From the NCBI GenBank assembly GCA_039815685.1, contig JBCBYV010000009.1:62001-126000 (forward strand): a stretch of 64,000 nt of DNA, in the 5' to 3' direction. Shown here piece after piece: positions 52,635 to 61,897 of this stretch. This DNA is from Thermohalobaculum sp039815685 (lineage in GTDB: Bacteria > Pseudomonadota > Alphaproteobacteria > Rhodobacterales > Rhodobacteraceae). Each line of letters begins with the position of its first letter. Within the stretch, counting starts at the first letter, position 1. The position numbers and the translations under genes are program-made. The notes beneath the pieces are model-generated. The model worked only from the letters and a program-made list of their open reading frames with translations. It was not told the origin of the DNA and did not search any database.

Positions 52635-52994
52635 GTGAAGATGACCGAGATGCCGCTCGGCGCCCAGCCCGCCATCGATGGCTACGGTCCGGGCGGCTTT
52701 CGCATCGGCGGCGTCTGGCGCGAGGGCGCGATGCTGGTGAGCCCCGACGGCGTCACCCCGCTCGCCGATCCCGCCGACGGCATCGCGCAGCTGGCCGGCA
52801 TCGAGGCGGGTGCGGTCGATCTGGTCATCCTCGGTCAGGGTGCCGATATCGGCCCGGTGCCGCACGACTGGCGCCTGGCGCTGGAGCAGGCGGGCCAGGG
52901 GCTCGAGCACATGGCCACCCCCGCCGCCTGCCGCACCTACAATGTCCTCCTCTCGGAAGACCGCCGGGTCGCGGTCGTCCTCCTGCCGGTGTGA
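52635..52994 (+). CDS. Mth938-like domain protein
   Basis: A 119-residue protein of the Mth938/NDUFAF3-like family, which has a small alpha/beta fold and no well-defined bacterial function. The family pattern IDGYGPGGFRIGG near the N-terminus and VDLVILGQGADIGPVPHDW in the middle are clear. The start is chosen at GTG 52635 after GGAGGG; GTG 52593 would add 14 residues. It commonly follows secDF-type genes; the next gene overlaps its stop. Confidence 0.85.
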   Translation: MKMTEMPLGAQPAIDGYGPGGFRIGGVWREGAMLVSPDGVTPLADPADGIAQLAGIEAGAVDLVILGQGADIGPVPHDWRLALEQAGQGLEHMATPAACRTYNVLLSEDRRVAVVLLPV

Positions 52995-53518
52995 CTGGCG
53001 ACCCGACTGGCGACCCGGCAGTGGCGCTTGGGCCGAGCGAGGCGCCCCTCATCCTGCTGCCGCCCCGCTTCGAGCAGTGGTGGGCGACGGCGCTCGCCGC
53101 ACTCTTTGCGGGCCTCGGCCTGATGATCGTTATCCGCGATGTCGAGGCTCTGGTGGGTTGGCTCTGCCTTCTGTTCTTCGGCGGCGGGCTGCTGGTCGTG
53201 ATGGGGCGATCGGTCTTTCGACGTGCCTTCCGGCTGGAACTCCATCCGGACCGGTTCATCGCGTTTCACCCGCGGCGCGTCTCGTCCGTGAGATGGGCTG
53301 ACATCGAGGGTTTCGGCGTCTGGGGCCACGGTGCCACCACCCTGGTAGGGTGGCAGCTCCGCGAGGACGCGGAGAGAAGCGGTAGCATGCTGGATAGGGC
53401 GAACCGGGCGCTGAGCGCGCTGGATGGCACGCTGCCGTCCCTCTATGGCTTCACACCCGAGGGGTTGGTGGCTTTGCTGGAGGCATGGCGGTTGCGGGAC
53501 GCGCCCAAGGGCGGCTGA
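52991..53518 (+). CDS. Hypothetical protein with two membrane helices and a PH-like region
   Basis: A 175-residue protein. Its GTG start overlaps the stop of the preceding gene. Two membrane helices lie at about residues 30-70, followed by a soluble part beginning FRLELHPDRFIAFHPRRVSSVRWADI, which recalls bacterial PH-like domains. The function is unknown and the domain guess is tentative. It seems to close the yajC-secDF transcription unit. Confidence 0.65.
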   Translation: MTGDPTGDPAVALGPSEAPLILLPPRFEQWWATALAALFAGLGLMIVIRDVEALVGWLCLLFFGGGLLVVMGRSVFRRAFRLELHPDRFIAFHPRRVSSVRWADIEGFGVWGHGATTLVGWQLREDAERSGSMLDRANRALSALDGTLPSLYGFTPEGLVALLEAWRLRDAPKGG

Positions 53519-53673
53519 TCGTCTGGGTCTGCTACTCTTGAGCCTGCACCGAAGCTGCGAGGTTTTTCTCCGGAACGCTCTGGGCTACATCAGCGGCGGC
53601 AGCGGCCGCTGCCCCGCCGCCGGCGTCCACCGGCCCGCGGCGAGACGACAATTCCGACCCGGAGGAGAGCCCC

Positions 53674-54285
53674 ATGGCCTTCACGCTGCCCGATCTTCCC
53701 TATGCCCACGACGCGCTCGCCGGCCATGGCATGAGTGCGGAGACCTTCGAGTACCATCACGACATCCACCACAAGGCCTATGTGGACAACGGCAACAAGC
53801 TCATCGCGGGCACCGAGTGGGAGGGCAAGTCGGTCGAGGAGATCACGACCGGCACCTATCAGGCCGGCGCCGTCGCGCAGTCGGGCATCTTCAACAACGC
53901 CTCGCAGCATTGGAACCACTGCCAGTTCTGGGAGATGATGGGTCCTCAGGAGGGCATGCCCAGCAATCTTGAGGCGCGGCTGATGGATGCCTTCGGCTCG
54001 GTCGACGCCTTCAAGGAGCAGTTTGCCGCGGCGGGCGCCGGGCAGTTCGGCTCGGGCTGGTGCTGGCTGGTGAAGGACGGCGACGGGACGCTTAAGGTCA
54101 CCAAGACCGAAAACGGCGTGAACCCGCTCTGCTTTGGGCAGACCGCTCTTCTCGGCTGTGATGTGTGGGAGCACAGCTACTATATCGACTTCCGCAACAA
54201 GCGCCCGGCCTATCTCTCGAACTTCCTCGAAAAGCTGGTGAACTGGGAGAACGTGACGGCCCGGCTCGAGGCCGCCGGCGGCTGA
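53674..54285 (+). CDS. sodB: Superoxide dismutase, Fe type
   Basis: It converts superoxide to oxygen and hydrogen peroxide. Metal ligands fit as His28, His82, Asp163 and His167 (DVWEH), and the active-site glutamine is Gln78 in the NNASQ segment, which is the position used by iron enzymes. The 203-residue length and the GSGWCWLV block are normal. There is no signal peptide, so it is cytoplasmic. It has its own upstream gap of about 150 bases. Confidence 0.95.
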   Translation: MAFTLPDLPYAHDALAGHGMSAETFEYHHDIHHKAYVDNGNKLIAGTEWEGKSVEEITTGTYQAGAVAQSGIFNNASQHWNHCQFWEMMGPQEGMPSNLEARLMDAFGSVDAFKEQFAAAGAGQFGSGWCWLVKDGDGTLKVTKTENGVNPLCFGQTALLGCDVWEHSYYIDFRNKRPAYLSNFLEKLVNWENVTARLEAAGG

Positions 54286-54353
54286 CGTCGGGCGCATCGA
54301 CGTGTTTGGGGGCTGGCGGTGACGCCGGCCCTTTTTCGTTGAAGGCCACGGTA

Positions 54354-54583
54354 TCGAGGCAGGCGGAATCGCGGCTGGTCGCCGCGATGCTTGTTTGTGG
54401 TTGCTGCTGCATCCGGTTCGTGCGCCTTGCCGCCGTTCTTTGCCTGGCTGCGCCTGCACATTGGGCTGGGGAGGAGCCACGGGGGCTCCTGTCCGAGCGT
54501 TCGCCGAAGACCGGGCCGCGTCAAGGACAAGCGGGCTTTGCCCGTCGCTGCGCGATCCTTGACCCGGTCCGGGCTTCGGCGGG
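54354..54583. repeat. Long structured intergenic element (family C, copy 1)
   Basis: It fills the gap between convergent sodB and LOG genes. Three stems are visible: ATCGCGGC/GCCGCGAT at 54368-54388, AGGAGCC/GGCTCCT at 54472-54490, and the long-range pair TCAAGGA (54521) with TCCTTGA (54556). A homologous element occupies 61898-62155. Confidence 0.75.
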
Positions 54584-54599
54584 GTAGGTTGTCGGGGGC

Positions 54600-55151
54600 T
54601 CAGAGGCTCTGGGCCAGGCGGTCGAGGGCGGTGTCGGGGGTGGGCGCGAGGCAGAGGTCCTTGCTGAGGCCAGGACCTGCGAAGCCGTGGGTCACGAAGT
54701 GGGTGACGAGTGCGGCGAAGGGCTGCCAGTAGCCGTTGGTGTCGAGCAGCACCACGGGTTTCGTCGTGATGCCAAGCTGGCGCCAGGTCAGCGCTTCCAC
54801 GAGCTCGTCGAGCGTCCCGGCGCCGCCCGGCAGGGCGAGCACGGCGTCCGCGTTCTCGAGCATCAACTTCTTGCGCTCATGCATGGTCTCGGTCACGACC
54901 ATGGCGGTGATGTCGCGCTTGGCGACCTCGAGATCGACGAGGCGGCGGGGGATGAAGCCGAGGACCGGTGCGCCGCCCTTCATCGCCGCCTCCGCTGCGA
55001 GGCCCATGAGCCCGTGATCGCCCGCGCCGTAGACGAGGCCCCAGCCGCGGGCGGCGATGGCGGTGCCGACGGCGATGGCGGCCTCGGCGAAGGCGCTGTC
55101 GTGACCGGGGCGGGAGCCGCAGTAGAGGCAGATCATCGGTCTTTCGGTCAT
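54600..55151 (-). CDS. LOG family protein (cytokinin riboside 5'-monophosphate phosphoribohydrolase-like)
   Basis: A 183-residue Rossmann-type hydrolase. The motif PGGAGTLDE, which matches the family PGGxGTxxE, is present, as are CLYCGSRPGHD near the start and GAGDHGLMG. Bacterial LOG members cleave nucleoside 5'-monophosphates; the physiological substrate is unclear. ATG 55151 follows GGAGG. The frame extends upstream only as antisense to the LysM gene. Confidence 0.9.
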   Translation of the reverse strand: MTERPMICLYCGSRPGHDSAFAEAAIAVGTAIAARGWGLVYGAGDHGLMGLAAEAAMKGGAPVLGFIPRRLVDLEVAKRDITAMVVTETMHERKKLMLENADAVLALPGGAGTLDELVEALTWRQLGITTKPVVLLDTNGYWQPFAALVTHFVTHGFAGPGLSKDLCLAPTPDTALDRLAQSL

Positions 55152-55326
55152 GCATCCTCCGCGGCTTGGCGGCCTCGCGCAGGCGCGGCGCCAACGCATC
55201 ACCGGCACATCATCCTGGCGCTGGACCCCTGCCCTCGGCTCACGCCTGGCGGGCGACGCTGTTCTCCAGTTGCGCTTCGTGCCATAAAAGGCCGAGGGGA
55301 TTGCGGCAAGTACGGTGGAGAAGGTG

Positions 55327-57159
55327 TTGAAAAGGGCGGCGATCATCGCGGTGCTCTGTGGGATCGGACTGCTGGCCGCGATGCAGGCCACGGGCCGGCT
55401 CGAGCTCGTGACACGCCTCGTTTGGCATCCTGAAACCGACGTCGGCGACGTCTCGGAGGGTGTGGCGGCCGCTGGCGCCGGTACGGAGGCCGTCGTCACC
55501 TCATCGTCGGAAGAGGTGGTGAGCGCCGCCGGACCCACGACCGATGACACGACCACCGACCAATCTGGCGCCGACGCCTCCACGAGCCGTGACCCGAGCC
55601 CCGATGCCGTGGCGTCGGCTGCGGCTGGCGCGGCGGATGGCGCGGACAGTGAAGCGCGCCCCGCCGGCGCTGATGTGGTGGATGCCGAGGGGGAGACTGC
55701 CGAGGAGGGCGTTGCGGATGCCGGGCCGACGGCTGCGGCGGGAGATGCAGCACTCGCTACCACCTCCGTCGCGCGTCCGGCCTCCGGCGGTGCTGCGGCG
55801 ACAGGGTCGGGGCTGCGCCAGCCGGGTCGTCCGTCTGATGCATCGATCGGCGGCAGCGCCGTCGCATCGGGCGGGTTTGCGCCCTCGTCGCTCGGGCCCT
55901 CATCCATTGGCGGGAGTGCTGCGGGCGGGCTCGCGGCACCGCAGGGCATTGCTGCGGAAAACCTCGGCCTAGTCTCGCCTTCGGCCGAGACGGGCATCGG
56001 TGCTGCACTCCAAGCGCGGCCGGACGGGGAGGTGCCGGTCCTCGGGGATGGCGGATCCGCCGCCCTCGCAGCACTCGATCCAGCGACGACGGAGATCGCT
56101 CCGCCGACGGGCGCTGCCGTGCAGGACAGAGGCGCCTCGGATGACACCGCCGCGCCACGCTTCGATGTCGTTCGTGTGGCCCCGGACGGCATGGCGGTGA
56201 TCGCGGGCCAGGCCCCCCCCGGAGCGCGCGTGGAGCTCCTGATCGACGGGCAGGCGCTGACCGCGACGGAGGCGGATGAGAATGGCAGTTTCGCGATCGT
56301 CACCGATATCGGCAGCACGGAGGTTCCGCGGTCTCTACAGCTGAGGCTTGGAGAGCATGCGGCGCCGGACGACGAACCGGTGCAAGGCGACGCGATCCGG
56401 GTCGCGGTGATCGAGAGCGCGCCGGGCGCGCGCGAAGGCCTGCTGCATTCAGGGGAGCCCGAAGCGCTGACCGGGGCAGAGACGGCGACCGACGAGGCGC
56501 GACCGACGCCCGAGGGCGCCCCGCTCTTGCCCAGCGCCGCCGGCACGGGCGGCCTGAGCGCCCCGGTCGTGCTGCTGCCGCGGCTCGATGACGGCGCGGG
56601 CAGCGGGACGGGCGAGGGTGCGGCGCCGACGGCGGTGCGGGCAGGCTCGGAGCGCGTGGCCCTTGTCGCACCGGGAGCGACATCGGTCCCGCGCCTCGTG
56701 CTCGACACCCTGAGCTATGTCGAAGGCAAGGATGGCACTGCAATCGGCCGTGCGCCGGGCGGCGCGATCATCCGCGTCTTTGTCAACAACGCCCGGGCCA
56801 CGCAGACGCGCGCGAGCGGGCAGGGGGATTGGACGGCGAGGGTGCCGGCCGCGATGATGCGGCAGGCGGAGCTTCTTCGCTTTGAGCAGATCGACGAGAG
56901 CGGCGCGGTGGTCTACCGGCTGGAGACGCGGTTCTCCTATCGCGAGAACGGCGCCACGCTGGCGCTGCGGGAACGCACGATCACGGTCGAGAAGGGCGAC
57001 AGCCTCTGGCGGCTTGCCGAGAACGTCTATGGCGACGGGCTGCGCTACAGCGTCATCTTCGGTGCGAATGACGGGCTTATCCGCGATCCCGACCTGATCT
57101 ATCCCGAGCAGGAGTTCGTGATCCCCGAGTTCGTGGACGAGGGCGCCGCCGACCGGTGA
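55327..57159 (+). CDS. LysM-domain protein with long low-complexity region
   Basis: A roughly 610-residue protein with an N-terminal signal anchor (KRAAIIAVLCGIGLLAAM), about 250 residues of Ala/Gly/Asp-rich low complexity, two Ig-like or carbohydrate-binding-like segments (DVVRVAPDGMAVIAGQAPPGARV and the similar GTAIGRAPGGAIIRVFVN), and a C-terminal LysM domain (TVEKGDSLWRLAENVYGDG). It may bind peptidoglycan. The start is uncertain: TTG 55327 has GGAG seven bases upstream; GTG 55315 is the longer alternative. Confidence 0.75.
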   Translation: MKRAAIIAVLCGIGLLAAMQATGRLELVTRLVWHPETDVGDVSEGVAAAGAGTEAVVTSSSEEVVSAAGPTTDDTTTDQSGADASTSRDPSPDAVASAAAGAADGADSEARPAGADVVDAEGETAEEGVADAGPTAAAGDAALATTSVARPASGGAAATGSGLRQPGRPSDASIGGSAVASGGFAPSSLGPSSIGGSAAGGLAAPQGIAAENLGLVSPSAETGIGAALQARPDGEVPVLGDGGSAALAALDPATTEIAPPTGAAVQDRGASDDTAAPRFDVVRVAPDGMAVIAGQAPPGARVELLIDGQALTATEADENGSFAIVTDIGSTEVPRSLQLRLGEHAAPDDEPVQGDAIRVAVIESAPGAREGLLHSGEPEALTGAETATDEARPTPEGAPLLPSAAGTGGLSAPVVLLPRLDDGAGSGTGEGAAPTAVRAGSERVALVAPGATSVPRLVLDTLSYVEGKDGTAIGRAPGGAIIRVFVNNARATQTRASGQGDWTARVPAAMMRQAELLRFEQIDESGAVVYRLETRFSYRENGATLALRERTITVEKGDSLWRLAENVYGDGLRYSVIFGANDGLIRDPDLIYPEQEFVIPEFVDEGAADR

Positions 57160-57266
57160 CCTCATCGGTGCAAGGGCAGCGATGGACAAGGCGGCTATGC
57201 GCTTGTGCCGGGGATGCCGCGCCGTAGGTATGATCGGATCTGCCTTCCACCGATCATGAGGCTTCG

Positions 57267-59069
57267 ATGGCGCGCCGCGGGCGTAGAAGAGACACAGCAG
57301 GCTCGCCGGAGCTCTCGATCCTGGCGCGCGTGGTGCCGGATATCTGGCCCGCGGGGCGGCCGGATCTGCGGCTTCGGGTCATTGCCTCGCTGACGCTTCT
57401 GGTCCTCGCAAAGGTCTCGGCGCTCACGACGCCCTTCTTCTTCGGCTGGGCGGTCGATGGGATCGGGCCGGAGGGCACAGCGGGCCTCGCCTGGGCGCCC
57501 GCCGCGCTGGTGGCGGCCTATGTCACCGTTCGCGTCCTTTCGACGGCACTGCAGCAGCTTCGCGACATGGTCTTTGCGCGCGTGGGGCAGTTCGCGCTCC
57601 GCAGCCTTGCCCTTCGCACCTTCGGGCATATCCACGCGCTCTCGCTGAGCTACCACCTCAGCCGCCGCACGGGCGAGCTTAGCCGGGTGACGGAGCGGGG
57701 GATCAAGGCGATCGACTTCCTGCTCCGCTACCTCGTCTTCAGCATCGTGCCGCTGTCGGTCGAGCTGGTGATCGTGGCCACGATCTTTTGGACGGCGTTC
57801 GGCTTCTGGTACTTCGCCGCGCTCCTGTTGACCGTGGGGGTCTACGTGACCTTCACGCTCCTGGTCACGGACTGGCGGCTTCGGATCCGCATCCGGATGA
57901 ACGAGGAGGATCAGGACGCGCATCAGAAGGCCGTGGACAGCCTGCTGAACTACGAGACGGTGAAGTATTTCAACGCCGAAGATCGGGAGAGTGCGCGCTA
58001 CGACATGGCGATGGCCGGTTATCAGGAGATGGCGGAGAAGACGGCGGTCTCGCTCGGCCTTCTCAATATCGGGCAGGCGATCATTATCGGCGGCGGGCTC
58101 TTCTCGGTGATGGCGCTGGCGGCGTCGCAGGTGCAGGCGGGGGTCCTCAGCGTCGGTGACTTCGTGGCGGTCAACGCCTTCCTCATCCAGATAACGGTGC
58201 CGCTGAACTTCCTTGGCACGGTCTATCGGGAGATCCGGCAGAGCCTGATCGATATGCGCGAGATGTACGGGCTGCTCGACACCGCACCCGGTCTTGTGGA
58301 CGCGCCCGATGCAAGGCCGCTCGAGGTGGCAGCCGGCCGGGTGACCTTCCGGGACGTGTCCTTCGGCTACGGGCCGGACAGGCAGGTGCTGAAGGGCGTC
58401 GACTTCTCCGTGCCGGGCGGCGGGACGCTGGCGATCGTCGGGGCCTCGGGGGCGGGTAAATCGACCATCGGCCGGCTGCTCTTCCGGTTCTACGACGCGA
58501 CCGGCGGGACGGTTGAGATCGACGGGCAGAACGTGCGGGGGCTCACGCAAAGCTCGCTCCGCTCGGCAATCGGTGTGGTGCCGCAGGACACCGTGCTCTT
58601 CAACGACAGCATTGCCTACAACATCGCCTATGGCGCGGAAGGGGCGACCCGGGGGGATGTGGAGGAGGCGGCGAAGGCTGCGCGCATCCACGACTTCATC
58701 ATGGGGCTGCCGGCTGGTTACGATACGCCCGTGGGCGAGCGGGGGCTGAAGCTATCCGGCGGCGAGAAGCAGCGTGTGGCCATCGCACGCACGATCCTCA
58801 AGGACCCGCCGATCCTGCTGCTCGATGAGGCCACATCCGCGCTCGATACCGGAACCGAGCGGGCCATCCAGGCGGAGCTGAAGCGGTTGGGGCAGGGGCG
58901 TACGGTGCTGACGATTGCGCACCGCCTGTCGACAGTCGTCGATGCGGACGAGATCGTGGTGCTTGAGGAGGGGCGCGTCGCGGAGCGCGGTACGCATGAC
59001 GCGCTCATGGCGCGGAACGGCCGCTATGCCGAGATGTGGGCCCGACAGGAGGCGGAAGTGCCTGCCTGA
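57267..59069 (+). CDS. Atm1/HMT-type ABC exporter (heavy-metal or thiol-metabolite transporter)
   Basis: A half-transporter of 600 residues with six membrane helices followed by an ATPase. The Atm1/ABCB7-like stretches NYETVKYFNAE and DMREMYGLL identify the subfamily, which exports glutathione-linked or sulfur-containing metal-related compounds. The ATPase has Walker A GASGAGKS, signature LSGGEKQRVAIARTI and Walker B ILLLDEATSALD. Substrate is inferred from family only. Confidence 0.9.
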   Translation: MARRGRRRDTAGSPELSILARVVPDIWPAGRPDLRLRVIASLTLLVLAKVSALTTPFFFGWAVDGIGPEGTAGLAWAPAALVAAYVTVRVLSTALQQLRDMVFARVGQFALRSLALRTFGHIHALSLSYHLSRRTGELSRVTERGIKAIDFLLRYLVFSIVPLSVELVIVATIFWTAFGFWYFAALLLTVGVYVTFTLLVTDWRLRIRIRMNEEDQDAHQKAVDSLLNYETVKYFNAEDRESARYDMAMAGYQEMAEKTAVSLGLLNIGQAIIIGGGLFSVMALAASQVQAGVLSVGDFVAVNAFLIQITVPLNFLGTVYREIRQSLIDMREMYGLLDTAPGLVDAPDARPLEVAAGRVTFRDVSFGYGPDRQVLKGVDFSVPGGGTLAIVGASGAGKSTIGRLLFRFYDATGGTVEIDGQNVRGLTQSSLRSAIGVVPQDTVLFNDSIAYNIAYGAEGATRGDVEEAAKAARIHDFIMGLPAGYDTPVGERGLKLSGGEKQRVAIARTILKDPPILLLDEATSALDTGTERAIQAELKRLGQGRTVLTIAHRLSTVVDADEIVVLEEGRVAERGTHDALMARNGRYAEMWARQEAEVPA

Positions 59070-59283
59070 GCCCGTCGACCTTCCGCGATCCTTCCCGGAT
59101 CAAATGTCTTCGTGGGCATGCTGGCGCTGCGTTCTCCACTGCAAGGCAGACGCGTCTGTCGCGTTTATCGGATGCGTTTGCGAAGGCATTGCCTGACACG
59201 GTATCTTCGCCGAACTGTCATCGGCGGCGTTTGCAGGCCCGTCGATGGACTGATCGGTCGACGCGGCTTGAGACGGGTGCAGC

Positions 59284-60087
59284 ATGATCTCGGATTTCCC
59301 CGACTGGCGGCCGGGACGCGACGCTGCGAAGGGGCCGCTCTCGGTCTTCAACGTGAAGTCGATCCTGGTGCTGATCCGCAGCCTCCTGAGCGAGATCGGT
59401 GCTGGCGCGGCGGTCGTTGGACGCGATGACCGGTATGGTCGCGCGGCGCGCTGGATCTTTGTCGCTGCAGGCATCGCCTTCGCCGTGCATATCGTGCTCG
59501 CGGTCGGGCTGGGGATGGAGAACCCGGTCGCCTATACGCTTTGGCATCTGGGGATCTTTCGGCTCGATCGGGACGGCTCGCTGCCAGAGTTCTTCGAGTA
59601 CGGCCTGATCTGCCTTGCCGCCTATACGATGTGGCGCGCGGCGGCGTTCTGTAACTCGTATCTTCTGCGAATGGTCGCCTTCACCCACGCCTATCTCTTT
59701 GCCGACAACGCCTTCAACCTGCATGAGAAGGCCGGCCGAAACCTGCCCGTCGAGAGCAAGGTCGATGGCGAGGCGATCTATATGAGCGTCGTCGCGGTGA
59801 TTGTCGCCGCTCTGCTGATCTATGGATTTCTGAGGGATCGCGGGCGGCTGACGGGCATCGCGCTCGTCAATGGCTGCTACTTCGTGGCGATGGCGGTCTT
59901 CGCCATTGCCCTCGATTTCGTCCACTCGCTCTACGACAAGCTGTCCTTCGCCGTGAACCACGTCCTCTCCGTCATCGAGGACGGGGGAGAGATGACCGTG
60001 ATCGTGCTTCTGGGGGTCTACAGCCTGTCGATCCTGGCGAGGCTGCCGGCCGCAGGGAGCGCGGACGCGGAGCCGCAGAAACGCTGA
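59284..60087 (+). CDS. Hypothetical multi-spanning membrane protein
   Basis: A 267-residue protein with five or six membrane helices (for example WIFVAAGIAFAVHIVLAVGLGM, AIYMSVVAVIVAALLIYGFL and MTVIVLLGVYSLSILARL). It carries conserved-looking polar residues in the helix segment THAYLFADNAFNLHEKAGR. No family is recognised, and no neighbour hints at its role. The GC content at third positions is a little lower than in flanking genes. The ATG start lacks a strong ribosome-binding site. Confidence 0.65.
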   Translation: MISDFPDWRPGRDAAKGPLSVFNVKSILVLIRSLLSEIGAGAAVVGRDDRYGRAARWIFVAAGIAFAVHIVLAVGLGMENPVAYTLWHLGIFRLDRDGSLPEFFEYGLICLAAYTMWRAAAFCNSYLLRMVAFTHAYLFADNAFNLHEKAGRNLPVESKVDGEAIYMSVVAVIVAALLIYGFLRDRGRLTGIALVNGCYFVAMAVFAIALDFVHSLYDKLSFAVNHVLSVIEDGGEMTVIVLLGVYSLSILARLPAAGSADAEPQKR

Positions 60088-60328
60088 TCGGGGCTGGGAG
60101 CATCGGGTCTGGCGGTAGGATCGAGGGGCAAGAAACCCTTCGATGTCATCCCTGGGCTCGACCTTGGTGTCCGGAATGCCCCTCGATCCTAATCGTATGG
60201 CAATGATCTCGATTGCCGGATTAGGCCCGGCCATGACTGTGCCTGTTGTCGCAGCTGGATGAGCGCGAAGGATGGGAAGTCGGGAGGGCACGCCTTGGGG
60301 CACCCTCCCGTGCTGTCATTTGCGCTGG
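60088..60328. other. Intergenic region between convergent genes with degenerate repeat
   Basis: About 240 bases between the membrane-protein gene and the CsgG-like gene on the opposite strand. It contains a degenerate family-A unit at 60213-60233 (TTGCCGGA/CCCGGCCA) and a looser relative near 60150-60170. No gene is seen. Confidence 0.5.
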
Positions 60329-61141
60329 TCAGTTGACCGTCAGCGTGCCGCCGGTGCCGAGGCCGCCGCGGACGTTCTGCGCCTGGTAGTTGCGCGTCGC
60401 GCGGACGAGGTTGTTGAAGGCATCGACGAAGGCGGCGACCGTCGCCTTGCCCTCCGGCGTTCGGCTGTAGCCGCCGAGCGCACCGCCTACGCCGCCGCCG
60501 AAGGCACCGAGCGCGGTGCCGAAATTCGTTGCGGTCGATGAGCCTTCGGCGGCCGCAAGCTGCACGCCAGACCGGATATCGAAGAGCGACAGCGTCACGA
60601 CGCTGTCCGAGGTACGGAGGCTGCCGGCGATTGCGCCGGCCGCCCCGCCGAGGAGCGCGCCAACGCCGGCGCCGAGAGCGCCTGAGTCGGCATTGTTGAT
60701 GATGATCGCAGGCTCGAGGAAGTAGTCGGCCGCGACGCGCTGTCCGCGCTGCTGGTTCGAGCCCGCGCGGAACTCGCCCGAGTTGCGCTGCTTGTCCGTG
60801 ATGCCCTGGATCCGCGATTCGAGCCGCTGATTGCCGAGCGAGGTGATGACGAAGCAGTTCGACTGCTGCGCGGCGAGCCTGATCATCGGCTCGACCGAGG
60901 TGACGCCGGTCGTGCGCGCCCAGTAGCCGTACCAGGCCTTGTCCCGCCCGTCATCGACCGCAAGCGTGCCGAGGGTCTCGGGACAGCGCTCGAGCCCGGG
61001 GTTCGCGTTGACCGTGGTCGAGCCGCCGGCCGAGCCTGAAATCGCGGTGCCGCCTGTGCCTTGCGTCACCTGTCCCCCCTGGCAGGCGGCCAGCAGCCCC
61101 GCGAGCGCCACGCCGCCGATAAGCTTGCCGAAAATACTCAT
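60329..61141 (-). CDS. CsgG/HfaB-like lipoprotein
   Basis: A 270-residue lipoprotein (lipobox LLAAC, Cys20) whose body resembles CsgG/HfaB secretion channel proteins: SNQQRGQRVAADYFLEP, SVVTLSLFDIRSG, and glycine-rich hairpin segments (GAGVGALLGGAAGAIAG) that may insert in a membrane. In curli systems such proteins form an outer-membrane pore; no curli genes are nearby, so the role here is unknown. Start ATG 61141 has GGGGATC upstream. Confidence 0.75.
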   Translation of the reverse strand: MSIFGKLIGGVALAGLLAACQGGQVTQGTGGTAISGSAGGSTTVNANPGLERCPETLGTLAVDDGRDKAWYGYWARTTGVTSVEPMIRLAAQQSNCFVITSLGNQRLESRIQGITDKQRNSGEFRAGSNQQRGQRVAADYFLEPAIIINNADSGALGAGVGALLGGAAGAIAGSLRTSDSVVTLSLFDIRSGVQLAAAEGSSTATNFGTALGAFGGGVGGALGGYSRTPEGKATVAAFVDAFNNLVRATRNYQAQNVRGGLGTGGTLTVN

Positions 61142-61245
61142 TCTGATCCCCACGTCCTTTCCAAAGAGACTGAATCGCGTCACGGTTCTATCGTAATCGC
61201 GTCGGGCTTGCGACGCAGCAATCATTGGCGTGGGAGGAAACTGGC

Positions 61246-61881
61246 ATGACCGGTCGAGTTCTGGTGGAGAGACTGGGCGCGCGGTTCGGTCTGGCGGGGA
61301 TCGCAGCGCTTTTGGTGCTCGCGGGCTGTCAGACGACGAGCCAGCAGAACGGCGTGGCGGTGACGACGCAGCCGGAGACGATCCGGATCTGCGACACCTC
61401 GGGCTGTTACGATGCGCCGTCGGATTATGCGAGCTACGACCCCTCCCAGGCTGTGCCGGACGACGATCCGAACGGCCTCCTGCCGTTCCTGATCCCGGAG
61501 GCGGAGGCCGATCCGCGCGCCGCCCATGATCTGGCGCTGCGCTACATGCGCGGCGACGGCATCCGGCGCCAGCCCTTCGAGGCGATCCGCTGGATGCGGA
61601 GCGCTGCGGACCGGGGCAATGTCGATGCGCAGGCCGCCCTCGGCAAGCTCTACCTCTCGGGGCTGGAGGAGACCGGGCCGGACTATCAGGAAGCGGTGAA
61701 GTGGCTGGAGCTCGCCTCGGCCAATGGTGACAGGGAGAGCCGGGGGCTGCTGACGGAGGCGCGGGAGCTGCGCGACAGCGATCCGGCGCGGCTCGCCTGG
61801 CAGGACCGCTATACCTACCCATACTGGTACCGCACGCGGTATTACGGCTACTGGCGGGGCGGGCGGTACTTCTACTACTGA
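61246..61881 (+). CDS. Sel1-repeat lipoprotein
   Basis: A 211-residue protein with a signal peptide and lipobox LVLAGC, then two Sel1-like repeats (AAHDLALRYMRGDGIRRQPFEAIRWMRSAADRG and the following DAQAALGKLYLSGLEE). The tail is rich in Tyr, Trp and Arg (YWYRTRYYGYWRGGRYFYY). ATG 61246 follows GGGAGG; an in-frame ATG at 61225 is the alternative. Sel1 proteins act as scaffolds; the partner here is unknown. Confidence 0.8.
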   Translation: MTGRVLVERLGARFGLAGIAALLVLAGCQTTSQQNGVAVTTQPETIRICDTSGCYDAPSDYASYDPSQAVPDDDPNGLLPFLIPEAEADPRAAHDLALRYMRGDGIRRQPFEAIRWMRSAADRGNVDAQAALGKLYLSGLEETGPDYQEAVKWLELASANGDRESRGLLTEARELRDSDPARLAWQDRYTYPYWYRTRYYGYWRGGRYFYY

Positions 61882-61897
61882 CCACGTCTCGGGCGGT

